This document shows positions 35,973-45,220 of a DNA stretch of 64,000 bases, one piece after another. Each line of letters opens with the position of its first letter. Positions within the stretch are counted from its first letter, which is position 1. The notes beneath the pieces are model-generated. The model was not told the DNA's origin and ran no database searches. It worked only from the letters and a program-made list of their open reading frames with translations. The position numbers and the translations under genes were made by a program. Location: NCBI GenBank assembly GCA_945861665.1, contig CAMAVS010000003.1:124001-188000 (forward strand), given 5' to 3'. Origin of the DNA: Chitinophaga pinensis. Its GTDB lineage: Bacteria; Bacteroidota; Bacteroidia; UBA4408.

Positions 35973-36887
35973 GTGATTCAGTATCTAGAAAATTATCAAA
36001 TCAATAAACAAAAGTGGGATGCCTGTGTAGCCAAATCGTTTAATGGAATTATTTATGCATATTCTTGGTATTTGGGTATTGTATCGCCCGATTGGAAAGG
36101 ATTAGTGGAGGACGATTACATATCAGTAATGCCCTTGTGTTCAAGAAAAAAAATTGGAATATCCTATTTATTTCAACCATTTTTCACTCAACAACATGGA
36201 GTTTTTTCTACTGCTAGGTTAACTGAAGATAAAACCAATGAGTTTTTAAGTTCAATACCAACTATTTTTAAGTTAATTGAAATTAATCTAAATACTTTTA
36301 ATAAAACAAGCGATACGTCCTTTACAATTGAAAAAAAATCGAATATAGAACTTGATTTGATTGAGTCGTATGAAAATATTGCAAAAAATTATTCTCAGAA
36401 TCATCAAAGAAATATTAAAAAAGCACGCCAGAATGGTTTAGTGATTAGTTATCAAGTCAATATTCAGGATGTTATAAGTGTTTTTAAAGACAATAGAGGA
36501 AAAAATCTTGAAACATTTAAAAAGAAGGATTATGAAACTCTTACTAAATTAATTGAGCATTGTACTAATTGTGGAATAGGTCATACCGTTGGAGTTTTTA
36601 ATTCGGATAAAACATTATGTGCTGGGGCATTTTTCATTGAGAGTAATAATAAGGTGATTTTTATATTTTCTAGTACAAATAAAGAAGCAAAAGAAAAAAG
36701 TGCTATGTTTTTGTTGTTGGATAGTTTTATAAAGGAAAACTCACAAAAGAATATTACTCTCGATTTTGAGGGGTCTAACGATGAAAATTTGGCTCGTTTT
36801 TATAAAGGATTTGGTTCTAAAGAATGCGTATATTTACAATTAAGGAGAAACCGCCTTCCTTTTTTAATTAATTGGTTAAAAAAATGA
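35973..36887 (+). CDS. FemAB/BioF2-like acyltransferase-fold protein
   Basis: A 304-aa soluble protein, GTG start. It resembles the GNAT-fold FemAB/BioF2-like group: an N-terminal ligand domain (WYLGIVSPDWKGLVEDDYISVMP), a central helix with NYSQNHQRNIKKARQNGL, and a C-terminal GNAT-like core (LCAGAFFIESNNKVIFIFSSTN, FLLLDSFIKE, DFEGSNDENLARFYKGFG). Such proteins transfer aminoacyl or acyl groups, often in envelope or polysaccharide synthesis. The donor and acceptor here are unknown. It is tightly followed by upp. Confidence 0.75.
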   Translation: MIQYLENYQINKQKWDACVAKSFNGIIYAYSWYLGIVSPDWKGLVEDDYISVMPLCSRKKIGISYLFQPFFTQQHGVFSTARLTEDKTNEFLSSIPTIFKLIEINLNTFNKTSDTSFTIEKKSNIELDLIESYENIAKNYSQNHQRNIKKARQNGLVISYQVNIQDVISVFKDNRGKNLETFKKKDYETLTKLIEHCTNCGIGHTVGVFNSDKTLCAGAFFIESNNKVIFIFSSTNKEAKEKSAMFLLLDSFIKENSQKNITLDFEGSNDENLARFYKGFGSKECVYLQLRRNRLPFLINWLKK

Positions 36888-36891
36888 TGTT

Positions 36892-37536
36892 ATGGTAAAT
36901 ATTATAGGTGCAAAAAATTCTATTTTTAATCAGTTTATGTCTCAACTTCGAAATGCTGAAGTGCAAAAGGATAGTATGCGGTTTCGAAGAAATTTAGAAC
37001 GAATTGGTGAAATAATGGCATACGAAATAAGCAAACAATTAACCTATGAAACGAAGGATGTTATAACTCCAATGGGAGTAGCAAGTATGAACCTTCTTTC
37101 TGAAAAACCTGTTTTGGCAACAGTACTTAGGGCAGGCTTGCCACTTCATCAAGGATTATTAAATTATTTTGATGATGCCGATAATGCATTTATATCGGCA
37201 TATAGAAAACATCACAAAGACAATACTTTTGAAGTAAAGGTTGATTATCTTGCTACTCCTACTTTAACAGGTCGTACACTTATCCTTTCCGATCCGATGT
37301 TAGCTACAGGTACTTCTATGGTGCTATCATATCAAGCACTTATAACACGTGGTATGCCTGCTCATATTCATATAGTATCAGTGGTAGCAAGTATGGAAGG
37401 TCTTGCTTATGTTAAGAGATATTTACCTAAAAATGTTACTTTTTGGTTAGGTGCAGTAGACGAAGAGTTAACAGTTCAATCATTTATAGTGCCGGGCTTA
37501 GGAGACGCTGGGGATTTAGCTTTTGGAACGAAGTAA
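36892..37536 (+). CDS. upp: Uracil phosphoribosyltransferase
   Basis: A 214-aa phosphoribosyltransferase for pyrimidine salvage, converting uracil and PRPP to UMP. The PRPP-binding loop is LILSDPMLATGTSM (about 130-143). The uracil-binding C-terminal segment contains FIVPGLGDAGDLAFG, and VLRAGLPLHQG is the second conserved block. Full length. It lies 4 nt after the acyltransferase-like gene and 5 nt before a membrane protein, in a unit ending with the pyrimidine nucleotidase-like yjjG, so pyrimidine salvage genes are grouped. Confidence 0.95.
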   Translation: MVNIIGAKNSIFNQFMSQLRNAEVQKDSMRFRRNLERIGEIMAYEISKQLTYETKDVITPMGVASMNLLSEKPVLATVLRAGLPLHQGLLNYFDDADNAFISAYRKHHKDNTFEVKVDYLATPTLTGRTLILSDPMLATGTSMVLSYQALITRGMPAHIHIVSVVASMEGLAYVKRYLPKNVTFWLGAVDEELTVQSFIVPGLGDAGDLAFGTK

Positions 37537-37541
37537 TATAA

Positions 37542-37988
37542 ATGAAGGATTTTTGGGAAATTATTTCTGTAATATTATTAAGTAGTGTTAAATTTAGCAT
37601 TGGTGGAATCCCGCTTGCCCTAGGATTAGGCTTCCCATTTTTTAAGGCCGTAACAACTACTTCAATCGGAGGTATTATAGGTACTATTATGTTTGTTTAT
37701 GTTAGTGATTTTTTAATAATATGGTGGAACAAACTTAGAACTAAAAAGAAGGATGGCGTTATTAAAAAACGGTTTACTTGGAAGAATAAAATAATTATTA
37801 TTGTAAAAAGACGCTTTGGTTTATTGGGGATTTCCCTGCTAACACCACTTTTATTGTCTATTCCATTTGGTTGCTTTTTGGCGGTTCGTTTTTTTAAAAA
37901 CAAAGAGCGTATTTTGGTTTATATGTTTGCCTCTGTTTTGTTTTGGGCTGTATCACTATCTTCTTTTAAGTTGCTTTTTCCAGAATAA
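37542..37988 (+). CDS. Small integral membrane protein
   Basis: A 148-aa protein with about four hydrophobic helices: about 5-30, 38-58, 92-115 and 122-142. A strongly basic cytoplasmic loop (KLRTKKKDGVIKKRFTWKN) lies between helices 2 and 3. No recognised motif; the glycine-rich first helices recall small exporter-type proteins, but I assign no function. Its stop overlaps the yjjG start by 1 nt. Confidence 0.75.
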   Translation: MKDFWEIISVILLSSVKFSIGGIPLALGLGFPFFKAVTTTSIGGIIGTIMFVYVSDFLIIWWNKLRTKKKDGVIKKRFTWKNKIIIIVKRRFGLLGISLLTPLLLSIPFGCFLAVRFFKNKERILVYMFASVLFWAVSLSSFKLLFPE

Positions 37989-38680
37989 TGTACAACCATA
38001 TTTTTTTTGATTTAGATAGAACTATCTGGGATTTTGACACCAATTCCACAGAAACATTAATGGAAATTATTAGCGATTTTCAGTTACATACATACACCGG
38101 ATTTACGGATACTGAAAATTTTATTGAAGTGTATAAAAAAATCAACAATGAATTGTGGAGTGCATATGGAAATAACACTATAACAAAAGAACGTTTAAGG
38201 AATGAACGTTTTGAAAGGGTACTGCATTTATTTAATATCAATGATGCTAAATTAGCTTTAGCTATTAGTGATGCCTACATTAATAGAAGTCCTTTGAAAA
38301 AAGCACTTATGCCAAGCGCAATAGATGTGCTACAATATTTATCAGGTAAATACACCTTGCATATCATTACCAATGGTTTTAATGATGTACAGTTTGTAAA
38401 ATTGAAGAATTCTCAGGTAGAACATTTCTTTACACATATAATAACTTCAGAAAAGGCCGAAAGTAAAAAGCCCGCTCCGACTATTTTTGATTTTGCATTG
38501 AAAGTTTCTGGTGCAACAGTAAAAAATAGTATCATGATAGGGGATAATATGGAGGCGGATTGTATAGGTGCAAGAAGGTTTGGGATGGATCAAATTTTTT
38601 ATAATACGGATAATATTATTCACCAAGAAAAATTTACGCACGAAGTAACAAGTTTATTGGATTTAAAAGGAATTCTTTAA
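37988..38680 (+). CDS. yjjG: HAD-family pyrimidine nucleotidase, YjjG-like
   Basis: A 230-aa HAD phosphatase. Motif I is FFDLDRTIWDF, with nucleophile D8 and acid D10. Motif II is HIITNGF, followed by the lysine of motif III (SEKAESKKPAP) and motif IV SIMIGDNMEADCIGA. The cap insertion and TLMEIISDF start match YjjG, which dephosphorylates non-canonical pyrimidine nucleotides. It closes the plus-strand unit containing upp and converges on the formyltransferase gene after 21 nt, with no obvious terminator between them. Confidence 0.9.
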   Translation: MYNHIFFDLDRTIWDFDTNSTETLMEIISDFQLHTYTGFTDTENFIEVYKKINNELWSAYGNNTITKERLRNERFERVLHLFNINDAKLALAISDAYINRSPLKKALMPSAIDVLQYLSGKYTLHIITNGFNDVQFVKLKNSQVEHFFTHIITSEKAESKKPAPTIFDFALKVSGATVKNSIMIGDNMEADCIGARRFGMDQIFYNTDNIIHQEKFTHEVTSLLDLKGIL

Positions 38681-38701
38681 AATGGAGGAAAAATTTGCAT
38701 T

Positions 38702-39430
38702 TTAATTCTCCTTCACCTTCTCCCAGAAGGTTTCATTCAGTTGATTAAGATCAAATCGCAGTTCTTTATTGAAGGTTATTTTTCTGTTTAGGATATTCAA
38801 TGTTTGAGGTTCTGATTGAAAAAGCGGGGGATTTTCTTCCGTTAAGTAAAGACTATTAATTATACTTAAACAACCACAACGAAAAATAACATTGCTAATC
38901 GATTCAATTGTTTCAGACTCATTAATGTCTAAAATGGCGTTTGCAATTATTTCTCCCTCATCAACATCATTGTTTATATAATGACAAGTAACCCCAGTCA
39001 CTTTGTCGTGGTTTGCAAATGCTTTTTTAATGGGATCAAAACCTATTAATCCCTTGTGTTTTGGTAAAATCGAGTAGTGCAGATTTATTAGTTTGCCTTT
39101 AAAATCACCAACAAGCTTTTCATCTAGTATTTTATGAATATGACAAACAATATAATTTGGTTGTAATTCAATTAACTTATTATATAAAGCATTATTGTTG
39201 TTTTTTCTATTATATGGAATCAGAAAATTTGGAATACTATTACGATCGCAAAATTCAAGAGCTTCACAATTTCTGTCAGCTATTACTGCTATTATTCGAA
39301 AAGGAGCACTTGTTGAATTAAGGAAGTGGTATAAAAAACGTAAATTACCGCCACTACCTGAAACCAATACCACTATTCCTTCATATCTCCTCTTGTTCAA
39401 TAAAATTCGGTTTTTGCGTGGTTTTTTCAT
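38702..39430 (-). CDS. Formyltransferase-family protein (PurN / sugar N-formyltransferase-like)
   Basis: A 242-aa protein of the folate-dependent formyltransferase fold. The N-terminal loop is LVSGSGGNLRFL. The catalytic triad region is NLHYSILPKHKG (N116, H118) and VDEGEII (D157). The NLHYS form recalls sugar N-formyltransferases at least as much as PurN (usually N-HPSLLP). The ATG at 39430 overlaps the upstream glycosyltransferase by 50 nt. A GTG inside (about residue 20) would remove the overlap but clips the first beta-strand. Coupling to a membrane glycosyltransferase suggests a role in modifying a glycan precursor rather than in purine synthesis. Confidence 0.8.
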   Translation of the reverse strand: MKKPRKNRILLNKRRYEGIVVLVSGSGGNLRFLYHFLNSTSAPFRIIAVIADRNCEALEFCDRNSIPNFLIPYNRKNNNNALYNKLIELQPNYIVCHIHKILDEKLVGDFKGKLINLHYSILPKHKGLIGFDPIKKAFANHDKVTGVTCHYINNDVDEGEIIANAILDINESETIESISNVIFRCGCLSIINSLYLTEENPPLFQSEPQTLNILNRKITFNKELRFDLNQLNETFWEKVKEN

Positions 39431-40313
39431 TTACTCTGTAAACATATTCACCTAACACACTTATGCCAAATAGTATTGCAGCAATGCCTAATCCTGAAAA
39501 AATAATGATGCTCGCATAACCTTTAACAAGGTCATTATATATTAGTTTTCTCAATAAAATATAAATTACATAACTGCTTGTCGATAAAAAGAAAAACATT
39601 GATAAAATGGACACTATTCGAATGGGAGCATATGAAAATGTAAAAAATATATTACTTGTATGGCGTATTAATTTACTGATGCCATAAGCACTTTTCCCTA
39701 TTTCTCTATTGTTGTGTTCCACCCTTATGCTAGTCACGTTATTTGTTGTCCAAGTAATGTAACCGTCTAAAAATGTATAAGAATTATTCATTTTCGTAAT
39801 CTCAAGTGCAATTTTTCTTTTAATAAGCCTAAAAGATGTAAAGTCGGGGTGTAATCCTGGAATACTTTTTTGTAATAACTTACCTGCTAATTTTGACGTT
39901 AAATTTCTGAAAAAACTGTGTTTAAGTTCATTGTATTTACCATATACAACACAAGCATTTGTTTTTATTTGCTGTTCTATTAATTTGGTAATTTCAGAAG
40001 GAGGGTGCTGTAAATCTTCGTCCATTGTGATAATAAATTTGCCTTTCGAATGCTTAATACCACATATTGTCGCATTGTGTTGACCGTAATTTTTGGAGAG
40101 TCTTATTCCTGTAATACTTGAAGGTGATTTAGCCTTCAGTTTCAATATTTTCTGCCAAGCTTCTTCATTACCGCAATCAAAAACAAATATTAATTCAAAT
40201 TTTTCATTTCGTGAGTCAAACAACTGTTGCAATTCAACACTCAAAATCTCGATAGTTTTTTCACCATTGAATACAGGAATGATTACTGAATATAGGGATT
40301 GTTGAGTGTCCAT
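39381..40313 (-). CDS. Family 2 glycosyltransferase with C-terminal transmembrane helices
   Basis: A 310-aa GT-A enzyme of the DPM1/ArnC/GtrB-like group. It starts with SVIIPVFNGEKTI. The metal-binding DxD is D98-E99-D100 in TMDEDLQHPP, followed by KNYGQHNATICGIK. Two C-terminal transmembrane helices (about 225-248 and 265-290) anchor it. Enzymes of this type load a sugar onto undecaprenyl phosphate. The usual VDDGS motif is here VFDCGNE, a notable change. Its 3' end overlaps the formyltransferase gene by 50 nt, the expected layout for two co-acting enzymes. Confidence 0.88.
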   Translation of the reverse strand: MDTQQSLYSVIIPVFNGEKTIEILSVELQQLFDSRNEKFELIFVFDCGNEEAWQKILKLKAKSPSSITGIRLSKNYGQHNATICGIKHSKGKFIITMDEDLQHPPSEITKLIEQQIKTNACVVYGKYNELKHSFFRNLTSKLAGKLLQKSIPGLHPDFTSFRLIKRKIALEITKMNNSYTFLDGYITWTTNNVTSIRVEHNNREIGKSAYGISKLIRHTSNIFFTFSYAPIRIVSILSMFFFLSTSSYVIYILLRKLIYNDLVKGYASIIIFSGLGIAAILFGISVLGEYVYRVNEKTTQKPNFIEQEEI

Positions 40314-40491
40314 TTCTTTTTATTTCGTATTAATACCCTTGAATGTGTTTCATGTTTTAAATCAATTTAATAGCGATAGATTGTATACAGAATCAATAAT
40401 TTATTCATAATCGTTTTATACAAATCTATTACACTATTTTGAAATCTAAGAAAAGAAGCGAAAATAGTTTTTAACGAAATTTATTTAATAG

Positions 40492-40521
40492 AAAAAGCTT
40501 CCCGTTTGAGAAGCCTTTTTT
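40492..40521 (-). terminator. Rho-independent terminator of the cysteine-rich peptide gene
   Basis: On the minus strand GCTTCTC-AAAC-GGGAAGC forms a 7-bp stem (one G-T pair) flanked by AAAAAAG and TTTTT. It lies 18 nt after the stop at 40539, and the flanking A and T tracts make it bidirectional. Confidence 0.8.
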
Positions 40522-40538
40522 ATATCAAATTGCTAAAA

Positions 40539-40769
40539 TTACTTTGTAGTAGGAGTAGCAGCAGGAGTTGTGTCTGCTTTTTTCTCATCTTTTTTGCAAC
40601 AAGCTTTTTCTTCACCTTTTTTGCAGCAAGCAGCTTTGTCTTTTTTGCAGCAAGATTTGGATTCTTTATTACACTTTTTTTTGTCTGCATCTTTACTTGT
40701 AATAGAGTTTTGAGCAGTAGATGCTAATGCAAAACTTGCAACAGCAACAAATAATAATAATTTTTTCAT
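40539..40769 (-). CDS. Small exported cysteine-rich peptide with CCKK repeats
   Basis: The ATG at 40769 is chosen over an in-frame one at 40811, because it gives an ideal signal peptide (MKKLLLFVAVASFALASTAQ) and 76 aa. The mature peptide of about 56 residues has seven cysteines: one single, then three spaced CC pairs each followed by KK (SCCKKDK, ACCKKGE, ACCKKDE). The tail is rich in Ala, Thr and Pro. The pattern suggests metal binding or a disulphide-stabilised surface peptide. I know no family for it. Monocistronic, with its own terminator. Confidence 0.8.
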   Translation of the reverse strand: MKKLLLFVAVASFALASTAQNSITSKDADKKKCNKESKSCCKKDKAACCKKGEEKACCKKDEKKADTTPAATPTTK

Positions 40770-40853
40770 TTTTAATATTTTAGGTTTTTTTATATACACA
40801 AATATAGGCAACTTTTATACCAAAAGTAGAATTGTTGAAATAATTAACAAAAT

Positions 40854-41510
40854 TTAGCTAAACGTTCCGATAACAGTCTCTCCTCCTCTTGTTTTTTGTT
40901 CTAAATTAACACACACTTTTGATGTTAAGGGTAGGAAAATATCTACCCTCGAGCCAAATTTAATAAAGCCAAATTCCCCACCTTGTTCCACTTTATCGTT
41001 TTCTTTGCAATAGTAAACTATCCTTCTTGCAAGGGCACCTGCAATTTGTCTAAATAATATTTGCTCTTTATTTGTATGTTCCACAACAACCGTTGTTCTT
41101 TCATTTTCGGTAGAAGATTTAGGGTGCCAAGCTACTAAATAGAGGCCCGCGTGATATTTTACATATTTAATCAAGCCACCTATAGGGAATCGATTTGCGT
41201 GTACATTTATAGGTGACATAAAAACCGATACTTGAATTCGTTTGTCTTTAAAATATTCCGGTTCATAGACTTCTTCAATTACTACTACTTTCCCATCAGC
41301 AGGTGAAACAATTGTATTTCCATCTATTATTGTTATTCGGGCTGGATTTCTAAAAAATTGTAATACAGTAACCAAAACAAATACCGAAAGTGCGTAACCT
41401 AAGTAAACAACAATGGGGTAATTTAACCATTTATAAATGGAAATATTTACTAATGCAATAAATAGTAAAGCTGCTAAAAGAGTTGGATAACCTTCTTTGT
41501 GAAATTTCAT
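40854..41510 (-). CDS. psd: Phosphatidylserine decarboxylase (short, single-helix-pair type)
   Basis: A 218-aa pyruvoyl enzyme that makes phosphatidylethanolamine from phosphatidylserine. Two N-terminal hydrophobic helices (about 10-25 and 33-52) anchor it. The conserved VSPADGKVV block is at 69-77 and FMSPINVHANRFP at 98-109. The self-cleaving Gly-Ser is at 186-187 in FIKFGSRVD, the motif that yields the pyruvoyl group. The short form is typical of Bacteroidota. It is downstream of bioF (36-nt gap) on the same strand. Confidence 0.94.
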   Translation of the reverse strand: MKFHKEGYPTLLAALLFIALVNISIYKWLNYPIVVYLGYALSVFVLVTVLQFFRNPARITIIDGNTIVSPADGKVVVIEEVYEPEYFKDKRIQVSVFMSPINVHANRFPIGGLIKYVKYHAGLYLVAWHPKSSTENERTTVVVEHTNKEQILFRQIAGALARRIVYYCKENDKVEQGGEFGFIKFGSRVDIFLPLTSKVCVNLEQKTRGGETVIGTFS

Positions 41511-41546
41511 AGTTAACTATTAATTTTATGTAAATGTAATTATTAT

Positions 41547-42686
41547 TTAAACAGGTGCTTGAAATTGCTTTGCCAGTATTTCTATTTCTGTTTCTGTATT
41601 GTAAGCGTGAAGGCAAATTCGTATTCTTTCAAGTCCTTTAGGAACCGTTGGGTAAAGAATTGCCCTTACATCAAAATTCAATTTTTGTAAGTTAGCTACA
41701 ACCTTCTTTACTGATTCATTTCCAGGAATGATAATACATTGAATAGTACTTTCACTTTCTATTTTAGTTAAAGAATGATGTAGTTTATCAAATTTCGATT
41801 TAAAATACTGAATGCGATTTTTAAGCATTATTATAGCTTGTTCAGATTGTTTTAATAACTCATAGGCACAATTGATTGAAATTAATCCATGCAAGGGTTT
41901 TGCTGTTGTGTAAATAAAGGATCGCGAAAAATTGATTAAGTAATTTCTTAAAATTTCAGAGCCACAAATAACAGCACCATCGCAACCCATTGCCTTGCCA
42001 AAGGTAAATAGCGTTGCAAATACATCTTTTACCAATTGTAGTTCAAAAACTATTCCTTTTCCATTTTCTCCAAATACTCCTATTGCGTGGGCCTCGTCAA
42101 CAATTAATAACACGCCATATTTATTACAAATAGTAGCGATTTCTTTTAAGGGAGCACAATCACCGTCCATTGAATAAACTGATTCTACTGCTAAAAAAAT
42201 TTTACCATTAGCCGATTTAATCTTTTGTTCAAGATCTAGAAGATCATTGTGTTTAAAAGAATAATTAGTAGCAAAGCTTAACCTTACTCCATCGCGCACT
42301 GATGCGTGAATTAATTCATCATAAATAATGGTATCGCCTCTTTTAGCTACACAACTGAATAAGCCAATGTTCGCATCGTATCCTGAATTATATAGTAATG
42401 ACGCTTCAAAATTGTGGTATTTTGCAATTTTCTTCTCCAGTGTTTCTGCATATTTAGTATTGCCGGCTAATAGTCGTGAACCGCTTGATCCATTTCGAAT
42501 ATTTTTTGTAGAATGAAATTCATTTTCTATATTTTTTGCCAATTCGGTCGAACGGGCAAATCCTAAATAGTCGTTTGAGCAAAAATCAATCAATCCATTT
42601 GTTGCGGTCAACTTTCGTAATGCATTTTCTGCACCTCTCTTGTTAAGCGCTTCTTGTAAAAATTGTTCTTTGTTGGTCACTATCAT
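41547..42686 (-). CDS. bioF: 8-amino-7-oxononanoate synthase
   Basis: A 379-aa PLP-dependent alpha-oxoamine synthase that condenses pimeloyl-thioester and alanine in biotin synthesis. CSNDYLGFA near residue 36, GSSGSRLLAGN, the VDEAHAIGVFGENGKG segment and the PLP lysine K231 in TFGKAMGCDGA identify it. KBL and serine palmitoyltransferase are relatives, but the nearby bioB favours BioF. It lies in a minus-strand set: bioB, an outer-membrane protein, bioF, psd. Confidence 0.92.
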   Translation of the reverse strand: MIVTNKEQFLQEALNKRGAENALRKLTATNGLIDFCSNDYLGFARSTELAKNIENEFHSTKNIRNGSSGSRLLAGNTKYAETLEKKIAKYHNFEASLLYNSGYDANIGLFSCVAKRGDTIIYDELIHASVRDGVRLSFATNYSFKHNDLLDLEQKIKSANGKIFLAVESVYSMDGDCAPLKEIATICNKYGVLLIVDEAHAIGVFGENGKGIVFELQLVKDVFATLFTFGKAMGCDGAVICGSEILRNYLINFSRSFIYTTAKPLHGLISINCAYELLKQSEQAIIMLKNRIQYFKSKFDKLHHSLTKIESESTIQCIIIPGNESVKKVVANLQKLNFDVRAILYPTVPKGLERIRICLHAYNTETEIEILAKQFQAPV

Positions 42687-42737
42687 TTTTTAGAAGTAAA
42701 AAATAGAATTAATTTATATGTGTTAATTGCTTGAAAA

Positions 42738-43433
42738 TTAACGGATATATAAATTCATACGAATGCCTGCCGATATAGAATAATTGATAATGTTATGATT
42801 AATTTCTGTAGGTAATTCCTTGGGTGAGGTTTTAAAGAATTTGTATTCAACATTGGGCATAATAAATATATAAGTTTTGTCAAATACTTTATAGTCTGCC
42901 ATTAGAGCTAAAGAAACAAGAAATCGGTTTCCCAATTTAGTGCCGAAAAAATTATAGCGTTTTAAGCCATTGTAACTAAAATAGCCTAAATGTGTGTTTG
43001 CCCCTAATGACCAAAGGTTATTTTGTCTCATATTTATTGGAAATTCAGCCTGAATAAAAACCTTGTTTACTGTAAATGTTTCTTCAAATAGCATATACTT
43101 ATCCGAACCTTTGCTTTGAATAAGTATTTTGTTCAAATAATAATCTTCAAATGCTACTCCTAGTCCTATTCTTAATGAGTTGCTAATGGGACCAATCACT
43201 TCAAAATTCATTAAGCGGCAAGGGTTTTGTGCTTTTAATTTTATGTCACCGGATTGAATAATGTTGCCCGATGTATCGTATAGACTTGAATTGAAGTTAG
43301 AGTACCAGCGTGCAGTTCCCATACCATAGCTTCCGCCAATAAAATACTTCCTGTTTTTTTCTTCAATTTTACTTTGTGAGTAGCACTGATAAGCAGATAT
43401 TATGAATAAAAATAGGAGTAGTGTTTGTTTCAT
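42738..43433 (-). CDS. Predicted outer-membrane protein within the biotin gene set
   Basis: A 231-aa protein with a signal peptide (about 1-19, ending CYS) and alternating amphipathic strands to the end (IINYSISAGIRMNLYIR), the usual form of a small outer-membrane barrel. No family recognised. It is only 4 nt downstream of bioB and 51 nt upstream of bioF. Biotin-gene co-transcription could mean precursor or vitamin traffic, but may be accidental. Confidence 0.75.
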   Translation of the reverse strand: MKQTLLLFLFIISAYQCYSQSKIEEKNRKYFIGGSYGMGTARWYSNFNSSLYDTSGNIIQSGDIKLKAQNPCRLMNFEVIGPISNSLRIGLGVAFEDYYLNKILIQSKGSDKYMLFEETFTVNKVFIQAEFPINMRQNNLWSLGANTHLGYFSYNGLKRYNFFGTKLGNRFLVSLALMADYKVFDKTYIFIMPNVEYKFFKTSPKELPTEINHNIINYSISAGIRMNLYIR

Positions 43434-43437
43434 TCAC

Positions 43438-44427
43438 TTAAATAAGTTCTGCCGTTTTATTTTTGGTCGACTTTTTAAATGCCTCACGGGGCTTTAAACC
43501 AAGGATGGAAAACATTTCCATATCTGCACTGAATTCTGGATTTGGTGTAGTAAGCAATTTGTCGCCTGCAAAAATTGAGTTGGCTCCTGCCATAAAACAA
43601 AGTGCTTGACCTTCCAAATTCATATGTGTCCTTCCTGCAGATAGCCTTACTACTGTTTTAGGCATCACAATCCTTGTTGTTGCTATCATTCTAACCATAT
43701 CCCAAATAGGTACTAAGGGTTGGTTTTCAAGTGGTGTTCCTGCCACCGCTACCAATGCGTTTATTGGAACAGATTCGGGTTGCGGTGTTAAGTTAATCAA
43801 GGTCATTAACATCCCCATTCTATCTTCAATCGATTCGCCCATCCCGATTATTCCACCCGAGCAAACTGTAACTTTTGCTTTGCGAACATTTTTAATGGTA
43901 TTTAAACGGTCGTCATAATTCCTGGTGGTAATTATTTTTTTGTACTGTTCTTCCGATGAATCTATGTTGTGATTGTAGGCATATAGTCCTGCATCGGCAA
44001 GTTTTTGAGCTTGTGGTTCGGTTAACATACCCAAAGTGGCACATACTTCCATTCCTTTTGCATTTACCACTTTCACCATTTCCAATACTCGGTCAAAATC
44101 CGAATTGTCGCGTACTTCTCTCCAAGCAGCACCCATACAAAGACGGGAAGCACCACTTGCTTTTGCTTTGTCGGCAGCCTCAGAAACTTGTGACACGGTC
44201 ATGAGTTTGTGAACCTCAATATCAGTATGGTAACGAGCAGCTTGTGGGCAATAGCCGCAATCTTCCGAGCAACCTCCTGTTTTAATAGATAATAGCGAAC
44301 TTACTTGTACCTCATTTGCATCGTTAAATTCACGGTGTACGCTAGCAGCCTTGTATAATAGGTCTAAAAAGGGTAAATTGTATATACTCAACAATTCTCC
44401 CTTTGTGTGTTTTTTCTCTTGTGACAT
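43438..44427 (-). CDS. bioB: Biotin synthase
   Basis: A 329-aa radical SAM enzyme that inserts sulphur into dethiobiotin. The 4Fe-4S cysteines are C53, C57 and C60 in [12 protein letters not shown]. Further family blocks are [37 protein letters not shown] and [10 protein letters not shown] with the arginine that binds the 2Fe-2S cluster. Full length. It is the first gene of the bio set. I see no BirA-type palindrome upstream in the 80 nt before trmD. Confidence 0.96.
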   Translation of the reverse strand: MSQEKKHTKGELLSIYNLPFLDLLYKAASVHREFNDANEVQVSSLLSIKTGGCSEDCGYCPQAARYHTDIEVHKLMTVSQVSEAADKAKASGASRLCMGAAWREVRDNSDFDRVLEMVKVVNAKGMEVCATLGMLTEPQAQKLADAGLYAYNHNIDSSEEQYKKIITTRNYDDRLNTIKNVRKAKVTVCSGGIIGMGESIEDRMGMLMTLINLTPQPESVPINALVAVAGTPLENQPLVPIWDMVRMIATTRIVMPKTVVRLSAGRTHMNLEGQALCFMAGANSIFAGDKLLTTPNPEFSADMEMFSILGLKPREAFKKSTKNKTAELI

Positions 44428-44483
44428 ATAAAAAAATTTATTCCTACAAAATTAAGCTTCTATTTTAAAAAAGGAAATTAAAT

Positions 44484-44491
44484 TACATTTG
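44484..44491 (+). promoter_or_regulatory. -7 element of trmD
   Basis: TACATTTG matches TAnnTTTG and lies 16 nt before the trmD ATG. The -33 position holds only a T-rich tract. Confidence 0.5.
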
Positions 44492-44507
44492 TTTTAATTT
44501 TACCATT

Positions 44508-45182
44508 ATGCGTATAGACATTATAACTGTTTTACCACAATTGCTGGAAAGTCCTTTTTCGCATTCTATATTGATGCGTGCACAGCAAAAGGGACTTGTG
44601 GAGTTGAATATAATTAACTTAAGAGATTATGCTGTTGGTAAGCATAAATCGGTTGACGATATGTGTTATGGAGGCGGTGCAGGAATGGTTATGGGTATTG
44701 AGCCTATTGCAGCTTGTATTGAAAAACTGAAAAGTGAAAGAACATACGATGAAGTAATTTATATGTCGCCTGATGGAGAGTTGTTACAGCAGAGGGTGGC
44801 AAATCATCTTTCTACTTTTAAGAATATAATGATACTTTGTGGTCATTATAAGGGGGTTGATGAAAGGGTACGTGAGTTGTTTATTACCCGTGAAATATCA
44901 ATTGGAGATTATGTGTTAAGTGGTGGGGAATTGCCTGCAGCATTGTTGTGCGACAGTATCATTCGTTTAATACCGGGCGTATTATCGGACGAAACATCGG
45001 CACTTACCGATTCTTTTCAAGATAATTTACTGGCACCCCCTGTTTATACACGTCCCGCAAATTTTAAGGGAAGTAAGGTGCCTGATATTTTATTGAGTGG
45101 GAATACACCTGAAGTAGAAAAGTGGAGACACGAAAAGGCTGTGGAGCGAACGCTACAAAGAAGACCTGATTTGTTGAAATAG
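44508..45182 (+). CDS. trmD: tRNA (guanine-N1-)-methyltransferase
   Basis: A 224-aa SPOUT methyltransferase that makes m1G37 in tRNAs, preventing +1 frameshifting. It starts [12 protein letters not shown]. The knot region contains [35 protein letters not shown] and the signature [16 protein letters not shown] conserved [11 protein letters not shown] segment and the basic helical C-terminus complete it. Monocistronic, convergent with the double ligase gene. Confidence 0.96.
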   Translation: MRIDIITVLPQLLESPFSHSILMRAQQKGLVELNIINLRDYAVGKHKSVDDMCYGGGAGMVMGIEPIAACIEKLKSERTYDEVIYMSPDGELLQQRVANHLSTFKNIMILCGHYKGVDERVRELFITREISIGDYVLSGGELPAALLCDSIIRLIPGVLSDETSALTDSFQDNLLAPPVYTRPANFKGSKVPDILLSGNTPEVEKWRHEKAVERTLQRRPDLLK

Positions 45183-45220
45183 TTTCTATTTGATATTCGA
45201 AAAATTAGAACAACTACCAA

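Noticed and set aside
38680-38702. A bidirectional terminator between yjjG and the formyltransferase
   Set aside because: The 21-nt gap contains no inverted repeat.
44428-44507. BirA-type operator before bioB
   Set aside because: No matching palindrome was seen in the 80 nt between bioB and trmD.
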